A DNA stretch of 22,213 nucleotides from an uncultured Bacilli bacterium (GCA_947598455.1 CANQFI010000014.1:1-22213), one strand, 5' to 3'. Counted from the stretch's first letter, positions 7,921-16,034 are shown. Made by a program: numbers and translations. Notes: a model not told the origin generated them from the sequence alone.

Positions 7921-9307
7921 TTTCTAAAATATCTCTTGCGGCAACTAAACCAGTTGCTGCTGCCGTAACAATATTACCAGCTTTACCAGCTCCATCACCA
8001 ACAAAATAAATATTATTATCCTTAATTCTAAATTTATTATCTGTTTCTATTTCATTACTAAAGAACTTAATTTCTGGTCCATAAAGTAATGTATCGTCAT
8101 TAGCAACACCTGGTATTATTTTATTTAATGTTTCTAATCCTTCTAAAATATTAGTTATAATACGATGTGGTAAAACTAAAGCTAAATCACCCGCTACACA
8201 ATCTTTAAGTGTTGGTTCAATAAATCCTTTATTAATACGATGCCATTCACTTCTTCTCCCTTGTTTTAAATCTTTAAGTGATTGAATAATTGGTTTTCCA
8301 TCTCCTAAAACATTCGCAATTCTTGCAATAGATTCTCCATATAATCTTGTATTAGTAACTGGTTGTGTTAAATTTACTTTGGAAATAAACGCAAAATTAG
8401 TATTATTACTCTTAATATCCTTTAAAGCATGACCATTAACACAAATAAATCCATAATAATTTTCTTTAGCTACAAATCCTCCTGGATTAGTACAGAATGT
8501 TCTTATTTCATCTCCATAAGTTTTTGTTTTAATAAATATAGTCGGATCATATATAACATTGGTGATTTCTTCCATAATATCTTTTCTTACTTCAACTCTA
8601 ACACCTATTTCAATACTTTGTGATAGATATGGTATTTCTAACTTATCTGCTAATTCTTGTATCCATTTCGCCCCGGTTCTTCCTGGCGCTACAACTACTT
8701 TCTTAGCACTTAAAGTAACTTTATCTTTACCACTTAAATAAGTGACTTCATGGTCATTTTCACTAATAGTTTTAATATCTGTTACATCAGCTCTATCAAT
8801 TAAAGTAACTCCTTCTTTAGTTAAATAATCACAAATACCTTCAATATATTCTGGTAAATGATCACTACCTAAATGTTTCTGTTTAATAACTAATAACTTA
8901 GCTCCAGCAATAGCTACCTTTCTTCTTATTTCATTAGCTTCATCCATATTACTTGGATAAACTTCAGCATCCATTTTAAATTTATTAAATATTTCTTCCG
9001 TCTCATCAATTAACTTATAGCTTTCAGATTCACTCATATACTTAGTTAAATCACTCTTACCTAAACGAGGTATAAAATTTAATTTTCCATCTGAAAAAGT
9101 ACCAGCTCCTCCATATCCTGAAAGAATCGCACAAGGATTACAATTTTGACAAGGAACACCTAATTTATTCATTGGACAAACACGATTAGCTACTTTAAAA
9201 CCTCTATCTAAAATCGCAACTTTTAGTTTTTTATTATTATTTATTAATTCATAAGCACAAAACAATCCTGCAGGACCTGCACCTACTATTATTACATCGT
9301 ATTTCAT
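7913..9307 (-). CDS. FAD-dependent dehydrogenase-like protein (COG2509 type)
   Basis: A 464-residue two-dinucleotide-binding-domain flavoprotein. The N-terminal Rossmann motif VGAGPAGLFCAYEL (8-21) binds FAD, and a second FAD contact is the C-terminal YFVGDGAGKAGNI. Right after the first motif is a cysteine cluster C44, C53, C56 and C59, then SGYGGAGTFSDGK at 63-75. This arrangement is typical of the uncharacterised FAD-dependent dehydrogenase family COG2509. The substrate is unknown; the cysteines could hold a metal or an Fe-S cluster, or act in redox, which is inference. No signal peptide, so cytoplasmic. The start has a strong AAGGAGGG site 6 nt upstream. It is a single-gene unit with hairpin terminators on both sides; no convincing promoter is seen in the 44 nt before it. 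Confidence 0.88.
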   Translation of the reverse strand: MKYDVIIVGAGPAGLFCAYELINNNKKLKVAILDRGFKVANRVCPMNKLGVPCQNCNPCAILSGYGGAGTFSDGKLNFIPRLGKSDLTKYMSESESYKLIDETEEIFNKFKMDAEVYPSNMDEANEIRRKVAIAGAKLLVIKQKHLGSDHLPEYIEGICDYLTKEGVTLIDRADVTDIKTISENDHEVTYLSGKDKVTLSAKKVVVAPGRTGAKWIQELADKLEIPYLSQSIEIGVRVEVRKDIMEEITNVIYDPTIFIKTKTYGDEIRTFCTNPGGFVAKENYYGFICVNGHALKDIKSNNTNFAFISKVNLTQPVTNTRLYGESIARIANVLGDGKPIIQSLKDLKQGRRSEWHRINKGFIEPTLKDCVAGDLALVLPHRIITNILEGLETLNKIIPGVANDDTLLYGPEIKFFSNEIETDNKFRIKDNNIYFVGDGAGKAGNIVTAAATGLVAARDILERK

Positions 9308-9333
9308 AATCTACCCTCCTTAAGTATTTTATC

Positions 9334-9361
9334 AAAAAAAAGACTATTCTACTAGTCTTTT
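9334..9361 (-). terminator. Hairpin terminator after the long sigma-factor gene
   Basis: A 9-bp stem AAAAGACTA/TAGTCTTTT (9353-9361 with 9338-9346) with a 6-nt loop, followed by a T run on the minus strand. The TAG stop of the sigma gene (9352-9354) lies at the base of the loop. Confidence 0.85.
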
Positions 9362-12300
9362 CGATATATTAATTGCTGATTAGGTAATAATTTAAGCTTT
9401 GTATCTAAATTATCTAATATCTTACATAAATGATTTATTTCTTTACCAGTTAAAAATTCTCTTTCTTTAATATCATATAAGGCCATTAATTCATTTTTCG
9501 TACTTTTCCTTAATTCTTTACCATATTTCTTTAATAACGCTAAAACATCATCTCTCGTAGCTGTTTCAAAATCAAAAGCCTTAGGATAAATATCTTCTAT
9601 TAAATCATTAATAATGTAATATGATAAATTTTCTCTTAAACCATTAATATTACGACTATTAGCTAATTTATTAAAATACCTTAAATAATATACTCTATGT
9701 TGATATGACATCTTCTGATAATTTCTTAAGTAATAATCATATATTTGTTCAAAAGAAAAAGTCTGTTCTCTTAAAATTCCATCTCTTAATTTACACACAC
9801 TAAGCATTAAGTTACTAATAACTCTATTAATTGCTGATACTTTTAAATCAAGATTTAATTCTTTAATAATAACTGGCACACTTTTTCTTTCTTCTCCATT
9901 CATTCCAAAAGCCATATTAAATATTTTAATCGCTAAATCTAAATCTCCATAAAAAGGCAAATCAGGATTTACAATCGCTTCTTCATAATAATCAAAATCA
10001 AATACCTTAGTATCATCTAAATTATTCATAAGTTCAAATAAATTAATTTTAATTCTTTCCATTGTACTAACTATCTGATTAAAATTAACATGACATTTTT
10101 TAGCCATTTCTTCATATGATAAACCATTTTTATAAAAGTCTTCTATCTTTATTCTATCACTTATTCCAAAATATTTAAGTAAAGGAACTATATCAGTATC
10201 ATAATCAATCTTACCATCTATCTCTTTATTTAAATACTTATAAACAGCTACTATTGCTCTTTGATATCTTCTTTTTAGACTACTTTTATTATCATTAAAT
10301 ATATCAGTTAATTCTTCAAGATTTTTATATGGATATCCTTTAAGTTCAAATAAGTAACAGATTATTTCTTTTTCTTTAGAACTTATTGGAAGATGCCTAT
10401 CTTCTAATAAATTATCTAATTCATTTCTATCTATATAAAGTAAATCTGGTTTTAAGATATTAATCTTTCTACTCTTCATCTTTTTCATTATCGTTGTATA
10501 TTTATGCCAATAACTAGCTTTAGTAAGATTCATTTTCTTACATAATTCATTAAAATCTAACTTGATTCCCTCTGGATTAAATTTATTTTTATACCCAATA
10601 TAGTAGCTAATAAATTCTTTTTCATCACTAGTCAATACTGATTCACTTATATGTCTATCTATTTCTTTTCTTATTTCTTCTTCGTTTACTTTAATATCTT
10701 TAATTAAATAACTAGTATATAAATTATTAAAATGACTTAAAGCTTTTTTTACTATTTCAATATCTTCATTTACATAACTAGCTATTTCATCCGGCATCAT
10801 TCCTTCAATATAACGACATATAACTATTTTAACTTCATCTTTACTTAGATTATCATTATAAACACTCAAAAATTCTTTTAATTTAGTTTTATTAATATCT
10901 AAAATATCTGTAAGGCCAAAACGATAATTATCCATTTTTCTAATAGCATCCGTAATTATATTTGATATTCTTGTTTTACTCAATCCCGTTTTATTACTTA
11001 TTTCATCATAAGATAATCCTCTTAAAATAAATAGTTCAAGAATATATCGTGTCTCTTTAACAAAATAATATTTAGGATTTGTAATATATTTTTTATATTT
11101 TTGCGGTTTTATTAAAAGACGATAATTAGTTATTCCACTATATAATTTAATTACATAATCGCGAGCATCACGACATAAATCATGAGCTTTTATATAATCT
11201 AAATTTAAAACTTCTCCTATCTCACTTATTGAATAAACTTTCTCATCAACCCCATAATACATATCTAATATTTTAGTTCTTAATTCACTTAACTTATCAG
11301 CATTCTTCTTTTTAACCTGCTCATACATTTCTTTTGTAAAAGTATTATCAAAAAATCTTAAAATATGATAGTAACTTCTTTCTAATCTATCAATTAAAAA
11401 ATAATAGCGATAATGTAGTATCGAATCAGGATATTTATCATCAAATTCTTTCTTATCTCTTTTACCAAAGTAATATGATTCTAAAAATAATTGCTGTTCT
11501 ACATTAAATTCATTTTTAATTTTTAGGTATTCATTATATAATTTATCTTTCGAAACATTCATATTTTGGTGTTTAAATCCAAATAAAGTAATATTGATAT
11601 CAATTAATAATTCTTCTTCACTAATTCCTTTTCTAACTTTTTTCTCATAATATTTTTTAATTAATCTTTCTTCATCAATTGTTAGATTATAATCAATTTT
11701 TTTAAATAGATTAATAATATCTTCTAAACTCATTTTACTATATTTATCAATTAATTCTTGATATTTAATTTCATTTTGATATTTTTTTATATCAATATTA
11801 AAAATTTTAGTTCCATAACTTTTAATAATAGATAAACGATATTTTTGATATTTTTCTTTATTTTTAAATTTATCTTGAAATTTTATTTTTAAACTCTGAT
11901 AAACTTTTTTTATTTCATCAACACTGGTTTTTAGTTCAATCGCTAATTCTTCATAAGTATAATCATATTTACTAAACACTTTTAAATATAATATTCTTTC
12001 TTCTAAGTAATTTAAATCACTTTGAATATATAAATATTCAATTATTTCATTAGGATTTAAAGGCTCTTTTTTAAGACGATTAATTCTTGTTCCTTCTCTT
12101 TTAACAATTTCATTATAAGTACTAGCCATTTTAGTGCTCTTAGGATTCATATATATTTTTAGTTTTTTTAATGCTTTTACTTCTATTTGTCTTATTCTTT
12201 CTCTTGTTATATTAAAATATAAAGCTACTTGTTCTAGTGTATAATTTTCACCACTTAAAATACGATAATAAATAATAAAATAATGAAGTGGCGATAAAAC

Positions 12301-12984
12301 TTCTTTTAAAGTAATTAATAAAGTATCATTTACTATCTTATTTAAAACATCATCATATCCATTTTCTTTACTAGGAATATAATTACTTAATTCTGTTTCT
12401 GAATCATCATCAACATTTTGATCTATACTAACTGAACTTTGATTTATCGTTTCTCTTACCATTTTTAAAGTTTCTTTAGATATATTAAGTTCTTTGCATA
12501 TCTCATCGTCACTTAATTTTATCTTTTTAGTAACAGCAGCATTTATTAAATTTTTATAATGACGCATTATTTCTATTAAATGAACTGGTTTTCTTATTAC
12601 TGATTCTTTATTAGCAATTGCTCTTGTAATAGCTTGTTTTATCCACCATACTGCATAAGTTGAAAAAGCACCTCTTTCTGGATCATAATCATCTATAGCT
12701 CGCATTAACCCCATATTTCCTTCTTGTATAATATCTAAAATATCTAAGTGTTTAATAACATTACGATAATGATTAGCTACACTAACTACTAATCTTAAAT
12801 TAGTATTAATAAGTAATTCACGAGCACTATAATCACCACCATGATATTTTCTAGCTAAATTTCTTTGTTCTTCCACAGGTAAAATAGGATATTTAGAGAT
12901 ATCCTTCATATACATTTTAAAAGCATCATCATTAAAGGTTTTAACTAGTTCTTCATCAGTTAATATTGTAATATCATCAGCCAT
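9352..12984 (-). CDS. Very long sigma-70 family protein: housekeeping-type sigma module plus about 900-residue array of region-4/HTH-like modules
   Basis: A 1210-residue protein, against roughly 300-400 for Bacillota sigma factors. Residues 20-75 match region 1.2/2.1 (DAFKMYMKDISKYPILPVEEQ, LLINTNLRLVVSVA), 81-135 match regions 2.2-2.4 (DILDIIQEGNMGLMRAIDDY, FSTYAVWWIKQAITRAIA, RKPVH), 140-185 match region 3, and 220-276 match region 4 with ITRERIRQIEVKALKKL. The -10 contacts (QAIT) and -35 helix look intact, so TTGACA/TATAAT-type promoter use is expected; region 1.1 is absent. From about 310 to 1065 there follow about ten units. Each resembles a diverged region 4: an acidic L-x-x-x-E-x-x-I-x-x-x-Y helix, then Y-x-x-x-E-I-A-x-x-x-x-x-(S/T), then a basic helix ending in K-(M/L). 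Clear examples are at 322-366, 582-615, 641-684, 713-755, 783-836, 866-917 and 945-984. The tail (1070-1210) is helical and charged. The frame is open throughout, with an AGGTG site before the ATG. Function of the extension is unknown. Confidence 0.9.
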   Translation of the reverse strand: MADDITILTDEELVKTFNDDAFKMYMKDISKYPILPVEEQRNLARKYHGGDYSARELLINTNLRLVVSVANHYRNVIKHLDILDIIQEGNMGLMRAIDDYDPERGAFSTYAVWWIKQAITRAIANKESVIRKPVHLIEIMRHYKNLINAAVTKKIKLSDDEICKELNISKETLKMVRETINQSSVSIDQNVDDDSETELSNYIPSKENGYDDVLNKIVNDTLLITLKEVLSPLHYFIIYYRILSGENYTLEQVALYFNITRERIRQIEVKALKKLKIYMNPKSTKMASTYNEIVKREGTRINRLKKEPLNPNEIIEYLYIQSDLNYLEERILYLKVFSKYDYTYEELAIELKTSVDEIKKVYQSLKIKFQDKFKNKEKYQKYRLSIIKSYGTKIFNIDIKKYQNEIKYQELIDKYSKMSLEDIINLFKKIDYNLTIDEERLIKKYYEKKVRKGISEEELLIDINITLFGFKHQNMNVSKDKLYNEYLKIKNEFNVEQQLFLESYYFGKRDKKEFDDKYPDSILHYRYYFLIDRLERSYYHILRFFDNTFTKEMYEQVKKKNADKLSELRTKILDMYYGVDEKVYSISEIGEVLNLDYIKAHDLCRDARDYVIKLYSGITNYRLLIKPQKYKKYITNPKYYFVKETRYILELFILRGLSYDEISNKTGLSKTRISNIITDAIRKMDNYRFGLTDILDINKTKLKEFLSVYNDNLSKDEVKIVICRYIEGMMPDEIASYVNEDIEIVKKALSHFNNLYTSYLIKDIKVNEEEIRKEIDRHISESVLTSDEKEFISYYIGYKNKFNPEGIKLDFNELCKKMNLTKASYWHKYTTIMKKMKSRKINILKPDLLYIDRNELDNLLEDRHLPISSKEKEIICYLFELKGYPYKNLEELTDIFNDNKSSLKRRYQRAIVAVYKYLNKEIDGKIDYDTDIVPLLKYFGISDRIKIEDFYKNGLSYEEMAKKCHVNFNQIVSTMERIKINLFELMNNLDDTKVFDFDYYEEAIVNPDLPFYGDLDLAIKIFNMAFGMNGEERKSVPVIIKELNLDLKVSAINRVISNLMLSVCKLRDGILREQTFSFEQIYDYYLRNYQKMSYQHRVYYLRYFNKLANSRNINGLRENLSYYIINDLIEDIYPKAFDFETATRDDVLALLKKYGKELRKSTKNELMALYDIKEREFLTGKEINHLCKILDNLDTKLKLLPNQQLIYRKD

Positions 12985-13001
12985 AAAAACACCTGATAAA
13001 T

Positions 13002-13030
13002 ATTATACAATAAAAAAAAGAATTATAAAC
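13002..13030 (-). promoter_or_regulatory. Possible promoter of the long sigma-factor gene
   Basis: A perfect TATAAT (13002-13007, minus strand) lies 18 nt before the sigma ATG and after the terminator of the previous gene. The hexamer 17 nt upstream (GTTTAT) is a poor -35 and lies within the terminator. If used, the mRNA leader is only about 10-15 nt. Confidence 0.35.
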
Positions 13031-13057
13031 TCATTTTTAAGTTATCTAATTCTTTTT
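13012..13057 (-). terminator. Hairpin terminator inside the end of the HExxH gene
   Basis: An 11-bp stem AAAAAGAATTA/TAATTCTTTTT (13047-13057 with 13015-13025), an inner AACT/AGTT stem and a T8 run on the minus strand. The 5' arm lies within the coding sequence, and the TAA stop (13023-13025) forms the start of the 3' arm. Confidence 0.7.
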
Positions 13058-13886
13058 CAAACACTTTTTTATTGTTTTTACCATATATTCCTAAAGTATT
13101 TAATAAGTCTAAAGTTGTCATCTCATGATTTAATACTTTTCTAACTAATTCTAATATTAAATTCTCATCATCTAAATACATATGATAAAGGATCAAAGCA
13201 TAATAGAAACTATTTAAATACTGCCCTGTTCTCATCGCTAATACTTTATATAAATCTTTATCTCTAAATTCATTTTTACTAATTTGACGAGCCGCAGTAT
13301 ACTGTCTTTTTAAATCATTCATTAAAAACATTCGGGCATTAAGCCACTTTTTATATATTTCTTGGTAATTCCTCTTCGTTATTACTAATTCATAAAATAA
13401 TGGAATAACATCACCAACTCTTTGGGCATTAATATATTCTTGATAATTAGTTTCTTTTAAAGCATGAATATGTTCATGACCAAGAAAGATTGGTGCTAAC
13501 TCCGATATATGTATCGGCGTTTTATAATGATGAACTATTCCCGAATCAGTTATTACCTCTTGCTTCTCGTCATCAAAACTATAAATCACATGGCAAGCAT
13601 AATTTAAACTGCCATTATAAGCTGGTACACATTGAGTACTTTCAGTAATTTCTGCTACTTTTGTAAAATAATCTTCTCCAAAAAGCATAATATCATTAAC
13701 ACTTAAATCAAGTGCTTGTTGTAATTGATAAGTTTTAGTCGCCATATATCCATTTGTTTTATAACCATTAAGTCTACTAGCAACATAACCAGATATTTCA
13801 TTATCAGTTCCTGTAAAATAATTAACTCCTAAAATATCCAGTGTTCTTTTTTGTTGTAAAAGTTGTTGTTTCATCATACTATTCAT
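13023..13886 (-). CDS. Uncharacterised HExxH protein, putative cytoplasmic zinc metallopeptidase
   Basis: A 287-residue protein without signal peptide or membrane segment. The only strong signature is FLGHEHIHALKE, an HExxH motif at 137-141 with H137, E138 and H141. A glutamate at 166 (IPLFYELV) is 25 residues downstream and could be a third metal ligand, as in gluzincins. The surrounding sequence is helical and charged, and I do not recognise the family. The ATG at 13886 is supported by AGGGGGG with about 7 nt spacing; later ATGs at codons 4 and 5 are less well placed. It stands alone: a strong promoter upstream and a terminator that overlaps its end. Metallopeptidase activity is inference from the motif, and the substrate is unknown. 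Confidence 0.8.
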   Translation of the reverse strand: MNSMMKQQLLQQKRTLDILGVNYFTGTDNEISGYVASRLNGYKTNGYMATKTYQLQQALDLSVNDIMLFGEDYFTKVAEITESTQCVPAYNGSLNYACHVIYSFDDEKQEVITDSGIVHHYKTPIHISELAPIFLGHEHIHALKETNYQEYINAQRVGDVIPLFYELVITKRNYQEIYKKWLNARMFLMNDLKRQYTAARQISKNEFRDKDLYKVLAMRTGQYLNSFYYALILYHMYLDDENLILELVRKVLNHEMTTLDLLNTLGIYGKNNKKVFEKELDNLKMSL

Positions 13887-13913
13887 AAAATTTCCCCCCT
13901 AAAAACGTTGTTT

Positions 13914-13942
13914 ATTATAACATTATTCTATCTTTTTGTAAA
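13914..13942 (-). promoter_or_regulatory. Strong promoter with extended -10 for the HExxH gene
   Basis: On the minus strand, TTTACA (13937-13942), 17 nt, then TATAAT (13914-13919) preceded by TGT, giving an extended TGnTATAAT. The start site would be near 13907, about 20 nt before the ATG. Confidence 0.75.
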
Positions 13943-13950
13943 AATCATCA

Positions 13951-13977
13951 TTAAAAAATCTGTTCAATAAACAGATT
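13951..13977 (-). terminator. Hairpin terminator after the obgE-GNAT operon
   Basis: An 8-bp stem AATCTGTT/AACAGATT (13970-13977 with 13957-13964), a 5-nt loop and a T6 run on the minus strand. It overlaps the TAA stop of the GNAT gene (13976-13978). Confidence 0.85.
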
Positions 13978-14446
13978 AATTATTTTCAACATTCATTGAA
14001 TAAGCAATATTTTTAACTCTAAAGCCAAATTTTTCATAAAGATGACGAGCACTAGCATTTTCTTCATTAACCGTTAATTTTATCGTTGTATAGTGATTAT
14101 TAATAGCATAATCTTTAACATAAGAAAGAAGTTTAAATCCAATTCCCTGATTACGATAAGTATCTAAAACCCCAAGAGCATCAATATCAATTTCCCTACG
14201 ATATTTATAACCATTCTTCTTACTTTCTTTTTTAGATAAAAGAATATAGCCAACAACTTCATTGTCTATTTTAGCAACAAAGATATTTTCATCAGCTATC
14301 AGTAAAGATAAATCTTCTTCACTAAAAATACTATCTGTATGTTCAAATATATCAGGGCGCCATTTAACATGAAATTCATGAACTTGTAAAGCAATTTTGT
14401 CTATAACTTTTAAATCATTTATTTTAGGAATCTCTATTTTTATCAT
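13976..14446 (-). CDS. GNAT-family N-acetyltransferase
   Basis: A 156-residue single-domain GNAT protein predicted to transfer an acetyl group from acetyl-CoA to an amine. The acetyl-CoA pyrophosphate-binding motif A is seen as ALGVLDTYRNQGIGFKLL around residues 91-109, with R/Q-x-x-G-x-G as RNQGIG. Motif B follows in NEENASARHLYEKFGF at about 124-139, with the usual asparagine and tyrosine. VGYILLSKKE around 65-75 is the preceding beta strand. It lies 12 nt downstream of obgE with an AAAGGAG site and shares its promoter and terminator. The substrate cannot be told; RimI-like ribosomal protein acetylation would fit the obgE neighbourhood, but that is only a guess. Confidence 0.9.
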   Translation of the reverse strand: MIKIEIPKINDLKVIDKIALQVHEFHVKWRPDIFEHTDSIFSEEDLSLLIADENIFVAKIDNEVVGYILLSKKESKKNGYKYRREIDIDALGVLDTYRNQGIGFKLLSYVKDYAINNHYTTIKLTVNEENASARHLYEKFGFRVKNIAYSMNVENN

Positions 14447-14458
14447 TTAAATTCTCCT

Positions 14459-15736
14459 TTAATCTTTAAAAGTAAACATAAAGTCTAAAATTTGGACATC
14501 ATCACCCTTTTTAGCTCCAAGGCGTTCAAGTTCATCATCAACTCCCATACCTCTTAGCTTACGTGCAAATCTTTGAACTGATTCATCTTCTTGAAATTTC
14601 GTCATTTTAAGTAGTTTTTCTATTTCAGCCCCTTTAATTATCCAAACTCCACTATCATCACGACTAATTGTATAAGGTTTTTCATTTTTAAATTTATATA
14701 TTACATGACTTTCTAATTTTTCTTCGTCATAAACTGGTGTATCTTCAATTGTTTCTAACAGATCTGCCATTTTAATAATCATTTTATCTAAGCCTTCATT
14801 ATTTATGGCACTTAATTCAATAATTTCCATATCAGGATATTCTTTTTTAAAATTCTTTAAGTTATCTAAAGCATTAGGCAAATCCATTTTATTAGCAATA
14901 ATTATTTCTTTTTTAGAAGCTAATTTATCATTATAAGATTCGATTTCTTTTCTTATAATTTCATAATCTTCTATTGGATTTCTTCCTTCAAAAGCTCCCA
15001 TATCAATAACATGAGCTATTAATCTTGTACGCATTGCATGTTTTAAAAATTTCTCACCTAAGCCAGCTCCTTCACTAGCACCTTCAATTAATCCTGGTAA
15101 ATCAGCCATCACAAATAAACGACCATCTTTTAAATTAACAACTCCCAAATTAGGGCTTAATGTTGTAAAATGATATGAAGCTATTTTGGGATTAGCTCCA
15201 CTTATTAAAGATAAAATGGTACTCTTACCAACTGATGGCATTCCTACTAAACCAACGTCAGCTAAAACTTTAAGTTCACATCTTACTATTCTTTCTTCTC
15301 CAGGTTCACCATATTCACTCATTTTAGGAGCTGGTTCCTCCTGGGTCGCAAAAGCTTTATTACCTCTACCACCACGACCACCATGACAAACAACAAATGA
15401 ATCTCCATCTTTAACTAAATCACAAATAACTAAACCAGTTTCATCATCTATTAATGTTGTTCCTTCTGGTACTTTAATAATTATATCTTCTGCATTAGCT
15501 CCATGTTTATTGCTTCCTTTGCCATTAACTCCTTTAGTACCTTTAATAATCTTTGCATACTTTAAATCTACTAAAGTTTTTAAACCTTTTTCAACTTTAA
15601 AAATAATATCTGATCCTTTACCACCATTACCACCATTAGGACCACCTAAAGGAATAAATTTCTCTCTTCTAAAAGAAGTGCATCCATCTCCTCCTTTACC
15701 AGCAATTAATTTTATAACAACTTCATCTACAAACAT
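14459..15736 (-). CDS. obgE: Obg-family GTPase (ribosome assembly/stress)
   Basis: A 425-residue Obg, an essential GTPase of large ribosomal subunit assembly and stress response. The ATG at 15736 gives the conserved start MFVDEV, with GGTGAT 6 nt upstream; an in-frame TTG four codons earlier lies at that site and is not likely used. The glycine-rich Obg fold is at 1-158 (GGPNGGNGGKGSD, GGRGGRGNKAF). The G domain follows, with G1 GMPSVGKS at 165-172, G3 DLPGL at 212-216, the NKMD motif of G4, and SAI of G5. A C-terminal OCT domain begins around residue 345. All GTPase motifs are intact. It is preceded by a long leader and its own promoter, and followed by a GNAT gene. In B. subtilis the gene just before obg is spo0B, which is not present here. 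Confidence 0.97.
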   Translation of the reverse strand: MFVDEVVIKLIAGKGGDGCTSFRREKFIPLGGPNGGNGGKGSDIIFKVEKGLKTLVDLKYAKIIKGTKGVNGKGSNKHGANAEDIIIKVPEGTTLIDDETGLVICDLVKDGDSFVVCHGGRGGRGNKAFATQEEPAPKMSEYGEPGEERIVRCELKVLADVGLVGMPSVGKSTILSLISGANPKIASYHFTTLSPNLGVVNLKDGRLFVMADLPGLIEGASEGAGLGEKFLKHAMRTRLIAHVIDMGAFEGRNPIEDYEIIRKEIESYNDKLASKKEIIIANKMDLPNALDNLKNFKKEYPDMEIIELSAINNEGLDKMIIKMADLLETIEDTPVYDEEKLESHVIYKFKNEKPYTISRDDSGVWIIKGAEIEKLLKMTKFQEDESVQRFARKLRGMGVDDELERLGAKKGDDVQILDFMFTFKD

Positions 15737-15965
15737 GAGTATCACCAACTTTTCTTAAATTTATTCACCAGAACAAAAGCAAAATAAATAATTAAAATTA
15801 TTATATTTTACATTAAGAAACCTCACGATTTCTTTTTCTTGTTTCATTGGAGTCTCCTCCTCCACAAGCCTAAATTCCGATGGTCGCCACCGTACTTTTT
15901 TAATTTCTTTAACCAATAAAAATAATATTTCTAGTTATCTAACATATAATACAATTTTATTCCAT
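15737..15965 (-). promoter_or_regulatory. Long, locally GC-rich 5' leader of obgE
   Basis: About 230 nt between the predicted start site and the obgE ATG, long for this compact window. Most of it is A/T, but 15848-15895 is distinctly GC-rich. It contains CGGTGG-CGA-CCATCG (a 6-bp hairpin including one G-U, 15878-15892) and GGAG-GAGA-CTCC (a GNRA-capped hairpin, 15849-15860) next to the ribosome site of a small ORF. I do not recognise a known riboswitch or leader. Function as a regulatory RNA is inference. Confidence 0.45.
15761..15847 (-). CDS. Possible 28-codon leader ORF upstream of obgE
   Basis: An ATG at 15847 follows a perfect AGGAGG with 8-nt spacing and opens 28 codons ending in TAA, 24 nt before the obgE start. 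The peptide begins MKQEKEIVRF and ends LFCFCSGE. The same frame is open upstream to 15934 (RWRPSEFRLVEEETP precedes the ATG), with a TTG at 15916 and a GTG at 15865 as alternative starts. It contains CGG, CGA and TCG codons that look uncommon next to the neighbouring genes. It could be a regulatory leader peptide, the tail of a degraded gene, or a chance frame through a structured RNA. Confidence 0.35.
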   Translation of the reverse strand: MKQEKEIVRFLNVKYNNFNYLFCFCSGE

Positions 15966-15971
15966 AAAACA

Positions 15972-16001
15972 ATTATACAATATTGAACTAATGTTCGTCA
16001 A
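15972..16001 (-). promoter_or_regulatory. Promoter of obgE
   Basis: On the minus strand, TTGACG and TATAAT are separated by 18 nt, directly downstream of the rpmA terminator. It makes obgE-GNAT a transcription unit separate from rplU-prp-rpmA. Confidence 0.75.
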
Positions 16002-16034
16002 CAATTTTTTAAATTTTTACGAACTTTCCTATAA

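Noticed and set aside
8429..8741. Two overlapping plus-strand open frames in the flavoprotein gene
   Set aside because: Antisense shadows of conserved coding sequence; the translations have no recognisable features.
15737..15748. Upstream TTG start for obgE adding four residues
   Set aside because: The TTG falls in the ribosome site; MFVDEV at 15736 is the conserved Obg start.
15186..15758. Proline-rich plus-strand frames opposite obgE
   Set aside because: They mirror the glycine-rich Obg codons (GGT/ACC) and are not independent genes.
15878..15895. T-box-like GGTGG..ACC in the obgE leader
   Set aside because: The conserved T-box antiterminator, specifier stem and terminator are not found, and obgE is not a usual T-box target.
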